A stretch of DNA of 64,000 bases from Arachis hypogaea (lineage: Eukaryota; Streptophyta; Magnoliopsida; Fabales; Fabaceae), in NCBI RefSeq assembly GCF_003086295.3, contig NC_092054.1, forward strand, positions 19,998,144 to 20,062,143, in the 5' to 3' direction. The notes under the pieces are model-generated. The model was not told the DNA's origin, ran no database searches, and worked only from the letters and a program-made list of their open reading frames with translations. A program made the translations under genes and the position numbers. Numbering within the stretch: the stretch's first letter is position 1; each line of letters starts with the position of its first letter. Shown in pieces: positions 1 through 11,394 of this stretch.

Positions 1-963
1 TGCAAGGTAAGTTAATAAAATCCACTCTTTTCAAGTAAAAAAAATCATACAATATGGATTTATCAGTGACGCACAATCGAGAGAAAAAATCTAAGTTTGA
101 GATCCGGATCGAGTCGGGCATGGGGATTCTGTTTTAGGTTTGGGACTGGGCCAGATTGGTACCCCGGGTCGGTAACAAAAAAAAAAAAAGAATAATGGAC
201 TCAGAATAAATTCTACCTAAATATTGATATGTATTTTTTAAGGAGAAATAAATGGTCCTGGATTTGAATGGGAAAAAAATTGGAATAAAGTTGTTAGTAA
301 AGTTGGAATGAAAATAAAAAGTGGTCAGGACCCTAGGTTGCTCTGATGAGTTCACCACCTTCTCAGATTGTTGCGATCAATTATCTGTTGTTGTAGCAGG
401 TTATTATTTCGGGTTGATGGCGGTGCAAGAGTGGAATGTAACCTCGTTGTGGTGGCGTTGTGGCTTCGCATCGGTTTGACATAGTGTTGGCGACGTCAGA
501 TGCGAAAGTAGGAACTAAAAATCGGTAAGAAAAAAAAATATTCATGTTTATGAGTACAACTACTTCGTATTTCCAGTACAATTCTTTCATTGTGGATTTC
601 ATTGTGGATGCATTTAGTTGTAGGTACTTGAGGGTTTACATTGTTGTAGGGTTAGGCCGAAGTTGTGTATTTTTGGATGGTTGACAATATATGGTTATGA
701 CTATGTATATGGATTGTTGCTGTTAGGGTGGGTGATGTATGATTTTCACCTTTAATTTGGAGTATCTGAGATTTTCATGGGTGTGAAAAAATGCTTTGTT
801 CATTACAGGATAGATACTTAGGTTAGATTCGTGTAGTTTATGATCATTAATGTTATTCGATTTGGGAGAATAATATTTTGGTTGTTCTTTTCTCTATTTA
901 AATAATTTTTATTCAGTAGTTATGCCTTTTGTGTGGACTAAAATATACCCTCCTTTGGCATAG
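1..963. other. Intergenic, no gene seen
   Basis: AT-rich sequence with an A-run near 177-190 and no convincing coding frame. It lies upstream of the FAR1-like relic and may contain its decayed promoter or 5' exons. I looked for Mutator-type long terminal inverted repeats here against the far side of the Ulp1 relic and could not recognise any by eye. Confidence 0.5.
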
Positions 964-3428
964 TTGTGGTTGATGTTTTGTATGTTATCAGGCCAAAACG
1001 TTGCAGAGATTATTGCGATGGATTTCGAGCGTATGTTCAGCGTTGAGGTGGAAGACTTGGATGGGAGTAGTTCCAATGATTGTCGCAAACATTATTGTGT
1101 GAGTGATAATGAAAATGACGACAACAAAGACTTTGAGTGTCGTAGAGGTCATGACGGTGGCGAAAAAGGTGACAAGGAAGCCGAAGATGGTAAAGGGTCT
1201 AGTGGTGCAAGACTGCAAGTGATGCAAGGGATGATGGGTTTAGCCGGCCACTCATTGTAGAGGACTTTTTGGGTAGAGAGTTTGCTGCAGAGGATGATGT
1301 TTATGCCGCATACAAGGAGTTTTCTAGAATAAGGGGTTTTGGAGTTTGGAAGGGAGATGTAGGACGTGTTAATGGGGTTTTGGTTAGGAGACACTTTTTC
1401 TGCAATTGACAAGGTATCAGACATTCTAAACACTATGACTGTCCAAAAAAAGCGAGTAAAGGAGGAGAAGTTGGAGAGTTGACCAGACTGCAAGGCCAAG
1501 TTGAAGATCTACTATGATGTGCAGCATAGCGTATGGAAGGTCAGGACCATCATTGACGAACACAACCATGAGCTTGCTCTGGCCATGTTTACACATCTCC
1601 TTCCTAGTCATCGGAAGATGAGTGATGTGACAAGGCACAAGTTGATAGTATGAAGCAGTTTGGGATCCCAACTTTGAAGATAATGACTTACATGGCGGGG
1701 CAGTGTGGTGGGTATGGCATGCTTCGATTTACAAAGCAGGATTTGTATAATTATGTGCACGGACAAAGGCTTGCTTGAATCTGTGATGGTGATGCAGCAG
1801 CAACTATTAGTTACTTAGAGGGTAAGGCAAATACGGATATGAATGATAGTGGCACGCTACACACGGACCTCGGATAATCGTTTGGGAAGCCTATTTTGGG
1901 CTGATGGTGAGATGATGTTAGATTATTAGTTATTTTGTGATGTTCTGGCATTTGATTCGACGTATCAGTCTAATAAATACAAGAAACCACTTGTAGTTTT
2001 CTCCGAGTCAAATAACCACAAACAGACACCCATTTTTGGTTTCACATTGCTGGAGGATGAAGATGTTCGCACTTACAGATGGGTGTTGTTGAACCTACTC
2101 GATGTTATGGGACAAAAGAAGCCCTGTGTAATGGTCACGGATGGGGACAAAGCGATGCGCGTTGCAATTATGGAGGTGTTATCGATGACGAGACATAGAC
2201 TGTGTGGTTAGCACCTGGAGAAGAATTGCGTCCAAGGTATAAAGATATAGAATTCCGCAAGCTTTTAAGAAAGCTATAAATGCAAAATTTGAATTAAAGG
2301 ACTTTGAGGAGTATTGGAAGACGTCGGTTGAGTCACTTGGCCTACATGATAACAGTTAGGTTCAGAGCACATACGAAATTAGAGAAAGTTGGGCGATGGC
2401 ATACCTTAGGGGAACATTTTATGCGGGATACAAGACAACTTCAAGATGTGAAGGAATCAATGCTTTCATAAAGAGTTTTCTTAAATCAACCGATAGCATT
2501 TTAGAGCTTGTGAACAACTTAGATTAGGTTGTAAAAGACTACCAGAATAATGAAGTGAGAGCCTAATTCTATTCCACCTATTATAGTCCAGTTCTGACGA
2601 CTAGACTTGATTCAATCGAGCTGTTTACATCAAAGTTGTATACACGAGCAGTTTTTAGAGATGTAAAGAAACAAATTAACGGTGTTGCAACATTATTGTT
2701 TTGGGGTAGGGACAGCATTAGCACGACGAGTGTGTACACGTTTTTGAAGATGGGAAAACCTAGTAGAGTACATAAGGTGTTGTATGACCCAAATGAGCAA
2801 AAGATTGAGTGTGAGTGTACGATGTGGAATAGTGAGGGGATTCTTCGTGATCATATCTTCTGTGTGATGAAGTACGAGGGCTTGGAACTAATACTGCAGG
2901 GTCTTATTTTGAGCAGATGGTGCAAGAATGTAAAGGATTGGAGATCGACACCACTTCAAAGTAAAAAGGGGGAATGAAAGACGTTTGCTTACATATGGTG
3001 CCATTTGTGCAGCAACGAGTTTGGTTGTAAAACTTAGGTCCGAAGAGGCTGCAGAGTTTGTACTGGCTAGGGATGGCACTGCGAGTCTCGCTGAAGCGCT
3101 TCAGTGGAGACTGTATGAGAGGGTTGGAAGACAACTTGGTCTATTGCCACTGCCCGAGATCAAGGATCTAGTGGTAGAAAAAACAAAGGGAGCTCTCAGG
3201 AAGGGCAAGGAGTCTGAATCGTGTAGCCAATGTGAGATTGGAACGAATAGACGATATTGCACCAACTGTGGTGTTCTCGGACATACCAAGAAGACATGCA
3301 CGTGGGACCGGGGACAGGGTGTTGATGGCACTTCTGATGGAGCATCAACCAGGTTCGGGGATTGTTCGTCGCATGACCCAACTGCTGCATCGCATCGCTC
3401 TCGATTGATTACCATGAAACCGCTGTGA
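964..3428 (+). pseudogene. FAR1-related / MULE-type transposase relic
   Basis: Plant FAR1/FHY3-related proteins derive from Mutator-like transposases. The order here is FAR1-type N-terminal domain (about 1255-1500), DDE transposase core (about 1930-2480), SWIM-type zinc finger (about 2800-2870), then a short C-terminal zinc knuckle (CTNCGVLGHTKKTC, near 3259-3300). In the core the first Asp is in FDSTY (codon 1954-1956) and the second in VTDGD (2140-2142). In the SWIM motif the pair ECEC is present, but the downstream Cys of the usual CxH is Arg (ILRDH). Many in-frame stops (one turns the Trp of a C.WHLE motif into TAG, near 2209) and frame changes make it non-functional. It could be a MULE transposase or a domesticated FAR1 paralogue; the Ulp1 relic downstream favours a MULE. 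Confidence 0.8.
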
Positions 3429-3598
3429 TTAGTAAGTCAAGTTACTTCGTTGTTGGAATCACATGGTTAGTTACTGTGTGGCATGTTCGTAAACTTGCCT
3501 GATTTTGTATGAAAATCTTCCTATTAAGTCGGATTATTAATGTTGAAGCTTTGTCGTAGTCTCTTATACAAGACATATATAACACTGGCACTTCGACA
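3429..3598. other. Spacer, no gene seen
   Basis: AT-rich sequence between the transposase relic and the MITE, probably its 3' untranslated region. Nothing else is recognised. Confidence 0.4.
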
Positions 3599-4002
3599 TA
3601 AGGGTGTTCATGGTTTAGTTTTAAAATATAAACTCAACTAAAAAAATATAAAGTAACTTGGAACAAGAAAAACTAAATTACAGGGGTTAAAATATTTTAA
3701 AAAAATAGCTTAAAAAAATAATAAGAATAGAAAAATAAAAGAAAACGGAGTTTGTATCAGATTTCATGAAAATGCAAAGTGAAAACAGAGTGAGAGGAGA
3801 AAATCTGATTATTAATTGAAGTTAAAATGAGAAACTAGTTTTGTTTGTTTTAACACCAAACTCAACTATAAAAACTGGTTTCTCATTAACTATTTTTTAT
3901 AAAAAAGACTATAGTTTCAATTCAGTTTTTCACTTAAAGGAACTGCTTTATTTAGTTTAGTTTTAGTTCAGTTTGGTTAAACTGGTTTTTTGAACAGCCC
4001 TG
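3599..4002. mobile_element. hAT-like MITE, about 404 bp
   Basis: The ends form short terminal inverted repeats: the left reads AAGGGTGTTCA and the right, in reverse complement, CAGGGCTGTTCA. Flanking 8-bp sequences CTTCGACA (3591-3598) and CTTCTATA (4003-4010) match at 6 of 8 positions, as expected of an aged hAT target site duplication. The interior is AT-rich with no coding potential, so this is a non-autonomous copy. Its exact ends may be off by one or two bases. Confidence 0.7.
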
Positions 4003-4719
4003 CTTCTATATTGTCATGTGAATATTGAATGCTGAATTGTAGGGCCTTTGGTCAGAGAACGAAATCTCTGATCACACTGTTTCAACTATAGCATATGGGA
4101 ATACACCATCTATCATTCATGGATGTTGCAGTCCATTTTTTCGTCCTCCTACTGGTGTTGGAGGTGGTGGGGGCAACTTCTTCCTAATGGGGCAACACAT
4201 ATCTAGCAATTTTATGCTTCTCAAACTTGATCGGGGCACATAGGGGAGTCTATTGCACATGCTGCCACCTCTAGTATATCGAATCCTACAAGGTCTACAA
4301 ACGAAGAATTGTTTGAGCAGTGGCTGTTACAGGTATGGTTTGAGAATTAAATTTAGTTGTATTTTTAATGTCCTTTTTTATTGATCGTGAGTTGTAACAT
4401 TTATTGTTTTAGCGTGTGTTTTTTCGCCTTGTTACAGAATGTGGTGGGTAAGTCTTCTTCTAGCAAAAGACATGGGGCATCCTCAATAAGAAAGCATGTT
4501 TAAAGTTACTTGTGTTAGACCCAACTTGGTTGGAGGTGGCATAATATTCTGGTTAACCGATTCTGAGTTTGTATTCTGATATATTTGGGTCTGAGTTTAC
4601 ATTGTACTTTATATATTTTTGAGTTGGAATATCATGAAATGATTGTTTGATTAAGGGTTTTAGTTTTTTTGTTTGATTAGATTTAATATCGTTAGCTAAT
4701 CTGAGCTGATAATGGGCCT
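4003..4719 (+). other. Possible 3' remnant of the FAR1-like relic
   Basis: A short glycine-rich reading stretch (a GVGGGGGN motif near 4155-4175) and two exon-like pieces around 4040-4340 could be the 3' end of the MULE-type gene, split off by the MITE. No domain is recognised. The remainder is AT-rich and ends at the left border of element B. Confidence 0.3.
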
Positions 4720-4882
4720 TGGGACAAACGAAACTCTTGCGCGATCTAGAATTTTCACAAATAAATTCCCGTTGTAAGTATAGCTTCTAGACCGACAAGA
4801 ATTCTTTTCATACAAAAGTTTTGGTTGTCACTTAAGCAAACCCAATAAAATTGATAACCAAAGTATTGAAACCTCGGGTCGT

Positions 4883-6370
4883 TGACGATCGGTTTTCCAG
4901 TCGGTAAAGAAATTCACAAATATATTATCACGTTGTAAGTATAGTTTCTAAACCAACAGAGAATCCTTTTGTGCAAAAGTTTTGGTTGTCACAAGTAACA
5001 AACCCCTTTAAAATTTATAACCGAAGTATTCAAATCTCGGGTCGTCTCTCAAGAAATTGTAGGGAGGTATGTTCTTATTATTGGTTATGAGTTTTGTAAA
5101 TTGGGAGTTTTTTGAAATAAGGAGCAAGTAATTTAAATGACAAGAAAAATAGATTAATAATAATAAAATCTCTTGGCAAGGTATAAGAATTTGGAATTTC
5201 TATCCTAGTTATCCTTATCAGATGTGATGAGAATTGTGTTTTAATCCCACTTAATTAAGTCAAGTGGACTAATTAGCTTGATCCTCAAGTCCTAGTCAAT
5301 CCCTGTAGGAAGACTAGCTTCAGAGCGATCCAAATCAATTAGTAATCTGCCAATTTCAATCACTGCTGAGTTTGACAACTCAAGTGTTACCAATTACTTA
5401 ACCAAAGCCAAAAGGAAGAAAATATATTAAATTAAATCAAAATCATTCATAACATAAATAAAATAAAACAATCTTATATCTGAAATACCTCAAATTATAT
5501 TAATTAGAAAATCAATCTAAACATAAAGAATTCATAAACTAAATTGAGAAAATAAGTAAAAGGAACAATGAACCTGGAACTTGAAAGAAATTATAAGTTG
5601 AAATAATAAGAAATCCTAAATCCTTTAAGAGGAATCCTAATCCTAAATCGTAAGAGAGAGGAGAGAACCTCTCTTTCTCTAAAAACTACATCTAAATTAT
5701 GAAAAGTGAATAATGGAAGACATGTTAATGAATGGATGCATTCCCCCACTTTATAGCCTCTAATATGTGTTTTCTAGGCCGAAAACTGGATCAAAAACAG
5801 CCCAGAAATCGCCCCCAGCGTATTCTGGTACGTACAGGTCACGGGAAAGTGACGCGGAAGCGTCGTCCACGCGTTTGCATGGATTGCATTTCTGCCAGGT
5901 CATCCGTGTGATCCACTCGTTCGCGTCACCTAGCTTCGGGGAAACTATGGCAAATTATATATCGTTGCGAAGCCCTGGATGTTAGCTTTCCAACGCAACT
6001 AGAACCGTATCATTTGGATCTCTGTAGCTCAAGTTATGGTCGATTTAGTACCAAGAAGTCAGGCTGGACAGCTTTAGCAGTTCCTTCAGTTTCTTGTATT
6101 CCTTCTACTTTTGCATGCTTCCTTTTCATCCTCTAAGCCATTCCTGCCCTGTAATATCTGAAAACACTTAACACACATATCAAGGCATCAAATGGTAATA
6201 AGAGAAGATTAAACATATCAAAATTAAGACCAAAGAAGCATATTTTCAATCATAGCACAAAATCAGGAAGGAAAACGTAAATTCATGCAAATCATATGAA
6301 TAAGTGTATGAAAGATTAATAAAATCCACTCAATTGAGCACAAGATAAACCATAAAATAGTGGTTTATCA
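4883..6370 (-). repeat. 3' LTR of element A (1488 bp)
   Basis: On - it begins TGATAAACC and ends with TCA. It contains a TATA-like TATATAATT (5953-5961, - strand), a CpG dyad cassette about 25 bp further (roughly 5930-5840), and a purine-rich tract that folds with a CTCTC tract near 5660-5690. It is 41 bp longer than the other LTR because that copy has a deletion. Confidence 0.9.
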
Positions 6371-6409
6371 ACCTCCCCATACTTAAACATTAGCATGTCC
6401 TCATGCTAA
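6371..6409 (-). promoter_or_regulatory. Polypurine tract and AGGA hairpin of element A (3' copy)
   Basis: Immediately inside the 3' LTR, the - strand reads AAGTATGGGGAGGT (PPT, plus-strand primer). It is preceded by a perfect 8-bp stem, TTAGCATG, loop AGGA, CATGCTAA (6390-6409). Confidence 0.8.
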
Positions 6410-7824
6410 GCTCAAGAGAAGCTATAAGGGAGTGAAGAGGAATGGTAGAATGTATGAAATGCAACCTATCTATATGAATGCAACTCCATGCAAAATGTTT
6501 CTACCTACTTGGTTAAAAGTAAATAAGTCCTCCAAGACAAATATGAATCAAATTCCACTAATTCAAATTACACAATAAAAGACAAGTAAACTTGTAAGAA
6601 GATAGCTCATGAAAGCAGGGAACATAGAATTAAGCACTGAACCCTTACTGGTAGTGTATATCACTCTAACTCTCAAGTGTCTAGGGTCAATCACTCTACT
6701 CTTCCCTAGTCATGCTTTCTCAACCTTGTTCTTCATCTAACCAATCAACAAATATTTAGTATACTAATGCAAACATCATGAGGTCTTTTCAGGGTTGTAA
6801 TGGGGCTGAGGTAAAGGTAAGGATATATATATATATAAGGCTAAGTGAGCTAACAAAGTGAATCCTTGATTAGTCTAAGATCTCACCTAACATATACATA
6901 CTTTAAAATGCTTTACCTAACTACCCAAATTTTTCCCATTTTTGTATTACATGCTCATGTATCAAACTTATTTTTGAATTTTGTCCCATGTGCATTGATT
7001 CTTTTTATTTTTCATTTGGGGTAATATTATTTTTCTTCTTTTTTTTTGTATCCCCTTATTTAATTACTTAATATATATATATTTTTTTCAATGCACATGG
7101 TAATTTAATTATTTTAATTTCACATGAGCATGCTTCCCAAATTTTTAAATAACTTATTCAATTTAATTCCCTTTTTTTTTCTATCATTCTATGTTCCCAT
7201 GAAATTTCCCATACTTAAATTATACACAATATCTATCTTAAGCTAACCAAGGATTCAACTTGAAATTTTTATTTTGTTTTTCTGCTTAAGGCTAGTAATG
7301 TGGTTATGGAATAGAGGGGGGTTAAAAAGCTCAAAGTGGCTAACAAGGGTGACATAAAAGGGTAGGCTTATGTGGGATATGTGAGTGAAAATAAGTAATG
7401 GCCTCAATCATATGCAAGCATGTAAATACACTAAATAATGGACATATAGAGTGGAACAAAGTAAAGATTGCAATTATAGAGAAGAAAACACACAAGAATA
7501 AAATATTTATGGTTAACTAATGTAACCATGTAATTAATCTCAAAATCTCACAAGTTGTGTATTCTTTGGCTCAAAAACCATGTTCCAAATACAACTTCAA
7601 ACAAATTTAACACATAGAAAATTTTAATTTTTTTATTTAAATTAGTGAAATTTTTTTTCAAAAATAAGGTCCTAGAAAGAAACTTATTATTTTTCAACCA
7701 AGTAGTATTTAAATGCAAACAATCAACTACACATGCAATCTATTATGCAATGCAACAATGAACTAATGAAGAAAATAAGACATTGGTGTTGAGAAGAGAA
7801 TAACTAACCCATGGAGATCGGTAT
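6410..7824 (-). other. 3' non-coding region of element A
   Basis: AT-rich sequence with no ORF, containing a (TA)n tract at about 6824-6838. It is collinear with 35100-36510 of element C, so it is a conserved part of this family and not random filler. Confidence 0.6.
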
Positions 7825-7864
7825 CGACCTCTCCACACTTAAAGGTTGCACCGTCCTCGGTGCA
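7825..7864 (-). promoter_or_regulatory. Internal AGGA hairpin with PPT-like tract, element A
   Basis: On - a perfect 7-bp stem, TGCACCG, loop AGGA, CGGTGCA (7847-7864), is followed by TTTAAGTGTGGAGAGGT, which closely resembles the PPT at the 3' LTR. This interior duplicate could act as a second plus-strand priming site; that role is inferred. Confidence 0.6.
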
Positions 7865-7866
7865 TG

Positions 7867-7983
7867 CTAAGATGTACAAGTGGACGGGCTGCTCCAACTG
7901 ATACCTTTCTCTATAGATTGTGCAGATTGACTTGCCTGTCCCCCCATATAGAAGTTCTTCCTTTTCCCTTCCTCGGCGGCCAT
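7867..7983 (-). pseudogene. 38-codon stub of the third ORF, element A
   Basis: ATG at 7983-7981 follows a good 3' splice site (TTCTTTCAG then G) and reads 38 codons to TAG at 7869-7867. The product is lysine/serine-rich and ends STCTS. Element C has the same stub with the same ending, and in both the AGGA hairpin starts at the stop codon. It appears to be the N-terminus of the post-pol ORF that is full length in H. Whether it is translated is unknown. Confidence 0.5.
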
Positions 7984-8539
7984 CCTGAAAGAAGAGGAAA
8001 ATGGAGAAAAGTAACCCAGAAATAAAGATAAGAAAAATAAATAAAATATGGGTTGGTAATGCCAAATAATAAAGGTCTCAATTACATGGTAGCTACAACA
8101 TGCAGTGAGAAAACAGTAGAAGCATACGTCATATCAATAGTGCAAGAATTGCAACAATGAGGGTGTGGGTAATGCAAAATAGTGTAAGTGCATATCAATG
8201 CAAAAGGAATATCAGTATTATAAAAATTAGCATTGACTTATGAATAATAATACCCAATTAGAATAAAACAAGTCATGAAGCACTAGAATAATTCAAAAAG
8301 ATGTAACAGTTGAATGAAAAAATTTTAACACCAATGAAAAAAATAATAATTTTAGAAAAGAAAATAAAAATATACCCAAAAGTAAAATGCAATGGATGAA
8401 AGTATGCAAATAAATTAAATAAAATAGAATGGAAGTGAAGAGGGATGAGAAGTTAAAAAGATGAAGTAAGAAAGAAAGAAGAAAGAAGAAAAGATAGAAG
8501 AAATTAGGATTATAAAAGAAAAGATAAGATAATTGGCAC
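7984..8539 (-). other. Intron-like stretch before the stub, element A
   Basis: T-rich on -, ending in a polypyrimidine tract and CAG. No coding capacity is convincing. It matches 34206-34944 in element C in position and character, which suggests a spliced leader for the stub ORF. Confidence 0.4.
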
Positions 8540-9115
8540 TGATCTGGATAAGCTGTGCATCGCATGTGACGCGGACGCGTGGTGCACGCGATCGCGTGGT
8601 GCACGCGATCACGTGGTCTGTGATAAATTCAGGTAACGCGGATGCGTGGGGCACGCGGACGCGTGAATCGAGTTGTGCTAGTGGCGCGAGAGCAGCCTCA
8701 CGTACGCACAACTCTCTGTTTAAATGCATTTTTGCCAAAAATCTGGGGTGACGCATTTGCGTGGGTGACGTGATCGCGTGGATGGCCATATTTGCAAAAC
8801 GACGCGGACGCGTGGGGCACGCGTTTGTGTGGTAAGGCTTGTGCTTCTAGCACCATTCCAGCCCCATTCCAGCCTAACTTGCTGCCAAACACTCGTTTAC
8901 GTCGATTTTACAGGGCCACGCGTTTGCATGGGTGACGCAGACGCGTGGCAGGCATTTTTCCCACATGACGCAGATGCGTCAGCGACGCGGTCGCGTGGAT
9001 CAATTTGTGCCAAAGGCACGCCTCCAGCCACGCTTTCGCGTGACTCTCTGTTCAATCTTGTTTTCTTCCCAACGCACATATGACGCGGACGCGTCGGCGA
9101 CGCTGTCGCGTCGCG
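8540..9115. repeat. CpG-rich dyad array of element A
   Basis: Dense copies of self-complementary words of the type ACGCGNNCGCGT or CACGCG..CGCGTG, arranged in a longer unit that also holds TTGTGC..GCAC, CCAGCC and ACAACTCTCTGTT. The unit recurs three to four times at about 130-160 bp. Long open frames on both strands here are a by-product of the palindromes. Confidence 0.8.
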
Positions 9116-9266
9116 TGCCATTTTTTTTATGCAAAATGCAGAATGCAGTATGCAGATGTTAATACAGATGTTATGAATAATTCCAGGTTCAATAAAATAA
9201 AATAAAACTAAAAAAAAGAAACAAAACAGACTAGAATTAAAATTGAAAAAGGGACGATCATACCAT

Positions 9267-9284
9267 GGTGGGTTGTCTCCCACC
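9267..9284 (-). promoter_or_regulatory. Stop-proximal hairpin, element A
   Basis: On -: GGTGGG, loop AGACAA, CCCACC, a perfect 6-bp stem. It starts 50 nt after the stop codon of the ORF of unknown function. Confidence 0.7.
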
Positions 9285-9334
9285 TATCACTTTTAGTTAA
9301 AGTCCTTAAGTTGGACATTTGGTGAGCTCCCTTG

Positions 9335-10895
9335 TTATGGTGGCTTGTGCTTGTACTGATCCTTGAATCTCCACCAATGTTTGCAATTCCAGTATCCTCC
9401 GGGATCCCAAACTAGCCACATAAAGCCTTCAAGCAAGTTAAAGCAAGTGACAAGGCCCCAAGAGTGTTGATTGCCAGAATGAATTCCGGGGTCCCAAACC
9501 TTGCTTTTGCCCCTGTCTTCTTTTTGACCATTAGTGTTCCAACCGGGTGGCAGGCAATCTGAATTCTCACTAAAGTGGCCAAACAACTTCCTAGACCCAT
9601 TCAGTTGAGCTTTACACCAACCTTTGCATTTAAACTTTGAGCTTTCCACCATATTGAATCTTGCATGACGACTCCTACCACTAACCATCTCCCTCTTACT
9701 CTTAAAGCCACAAGAGCTCTAAGCTGACCATCTGTTTCAAGCAAAGCATATTCAAGTGAGCTAATTAAGCTTAGAGATGAGAGATTTACCCACTTGAATG
9801 AAGGGCTGGATGGTGATGGATTTGGGAAAGAGGTCTCCAGCAACTGTGGTAAGGTGATTTCCAGCTCCATTCCCTTGTGCTCTTCCTTGACAACTTCCAC
9901 CTCTTTGCGAGCTTCTTCAATTCTAACCTCTTCCTCTTGATAGCTTTCTTCCAAATCAAACTCTTCTTTATGGCTTACTAAGGGCATGGGAGGTTGTGAT
10001 TCCTCTTCTTTAATCTCCATCTCTTGATCAACCTCTGCAAAATCTTAAACCATGATATGCCTTGGAGGTTGTACACCCTCTTCAACATCAAATTCAAAAT
10101 TCTCAGCAGAATCCTGTACAGTTCTCGATTCCCATCGAGGTTCAGCATCTCCTAAATCTTCAACCATTTCTTCCTCTGCAACTATTATGGCTTCCTCCAC
10201 TTGTTCCAATACAAAGCCATGTTCCTCATTGTCCACCGAAGTTTCTAGTGTCTCCTTCATGCTACGCTCTTCTTTTGATTCCCCACATGCAGCCATGGGA
10301 GTACTTTGAGTGCTTAGATGTTGAGAAGCTAATTTATTTACTACCTCGGTTAAGGCAGTCGTGAGTTCCAGTACATCCCTTTGCATCTTCGCTTGCCCTT
10401 GAAGAAGACCACGAAGGATGTCATCCATTGGAGATTGGGGTGGATATGAGGGTTGATTATTTTGGAAAAAGGGTTCATAATAGAAAGGTGGTTCTTCTTG
10501 ATAAGGATATGGAGATGGTGAATATTGAGGTGGTGGTTCTGGGTGTGGTTCATATGGTGGTTGGTGTGGTGGATATTAGGGTCATATGGTGGTGTTTGGT
10601 GGTAAGAGACTTGTGAGTATGGTGATTCAAAATTACGTGGAGGAGGAGGTTCATAGGTATTTTGTGGTGGGTGTTGATTGTCACGAAGAGGTCCACCATA
10701 ACCATTGTCTTGGTGCGCATTATAGAATGGTTTTTGATAGTGCCTTGGAGGTGGTTGTCGCCAAGAGGGTTGATCAAATCCTTGTGATTCCTCCCATCTT
10801 TGATTGTCCCATCCATGACCCAAGCCTTCATTGTAATCTCCTCTTCCTGTAACATAATTGTAACCAAACTCATAGCCAAAGGAGTGAGAATTCAT
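9335..10895 (-). pseudogene. Conserved ORF of unknown function, element A
   Basis: ATG at 10895 opens about 520 codons to TAA at 9337-9335, broken by frame changes near 10560 and 9700 and a TAA near 10046. I do not recognise a named domain. Three parts are visible: a Pro/Gln/Tyr-rich N-terminus (motifs GWDNQRWEE and GFDQPSW), a long acidic, Glu-rich probably coiled middle, and a Trp-rich C-terminus (SWGLVTCFNLLEGF, then HWWRF, ending KHKPP). It sits where gag-pol would be and is shared in the same order by elements B and C, so it probably serves the non-autonomous element. It is not a standard Gag: no zinc knuckle is seen. Confidence 0.65.
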
Positions 10896-10914
10896 AGTAG
10901 CTAATAAAATTAAA

Positions 10915-11374
10915 AATAAAAATAAATTTAAATTAAAAGGTTATTGAAATTTAAATTTTGAATTTGAAAATTAAATTTTGAATTTTGAAATTTGAAAATT
11001 GAAAATTTTTAAATTTGATTTTTTTTTCAAATTTTAAAATTTGAATTTTGAAAAATTCAACAATATAAGATAAAGATTTGAAAAAGATTTAAATTTTGAA
11101 TAGGTTTGATTTTTAAAATTTTAAATTTAAAATTTAAAATTTAGATTTTGAATTTTTAAATATTGAAATTTGCAATTTGATTTTTGAAATAAGATAAGAT
11201 AAGATTTTGAAAAGGATAAATTTTTTTTTTGATTTTCGAAAAAAATCAATTAAAATAAAGAGCAATAACCTCTTAATTTACGAAAAAGAAAAAATAAAAA
11301 CAAAAATAAAAGCAAATAAATAAGCAAAAAGTAAATATTTACAATAATCAATAATAAGGCACACGTTTGCAATT
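10915..11374 (-). other. AT-rich 5' leader of element A
   Basis: Low-complexity leader between PBS and the ORF, built from imperfect repeats of AAATTTGAATTTTGAAA-like words (10915-11260), followed by an A-rich stretch. The same low-complexity leader occurs in element C at 31530-31860. Confidence 0.6.
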
Positions 11375-11391
11375 CCCCGGCAACGGCGCCA
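11375..11391 (-). promoter_or_regulatory. Primer binding site (tRNA-Asp), element A
   Basis: On - TGGCGCCGTTGCCGGGG is complementary to the 3' end of plant tRNA-Asp (ending CCCCGGCAACGGCGCCA). It starts 3 bases inside the 5' LTR and fixes the element on the - strand. Confidence 0.9.
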
Positions 11392-11394
11392 TTT

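Noticed and set aside
964..3428. Functional FAR1/FHY3-type transcription factor gene
   Set aside because: Multiple stops and frame changes across the transposase core and a lost SWIM residue.
8293..9283. Several overlapping 70-130 codon frames on both strands rich in Arg, Thr, Ala and Ser
   Set aside because: They lie in palindromic CpG arrays, which keep both strands free of stops; no conservation of protein between A, C and G beyond the DNA words. The same applies to 33556-34250 and 47709-48511.
10550..10879. His/Met-rich frame (also 19328-19867 and 32130-32389)
   Set aside because: Out-of-frame reading of the Pro/Tyr-rich N-terminal part of the ORF of unknown function; the in-frame version is the one shared between elements.
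11375..11391. tRNA-Asp gene fragment
   Set aside because: Only the 17-18 bases of a primer binding site next to an LTR; no cloverleaf sequence around it.
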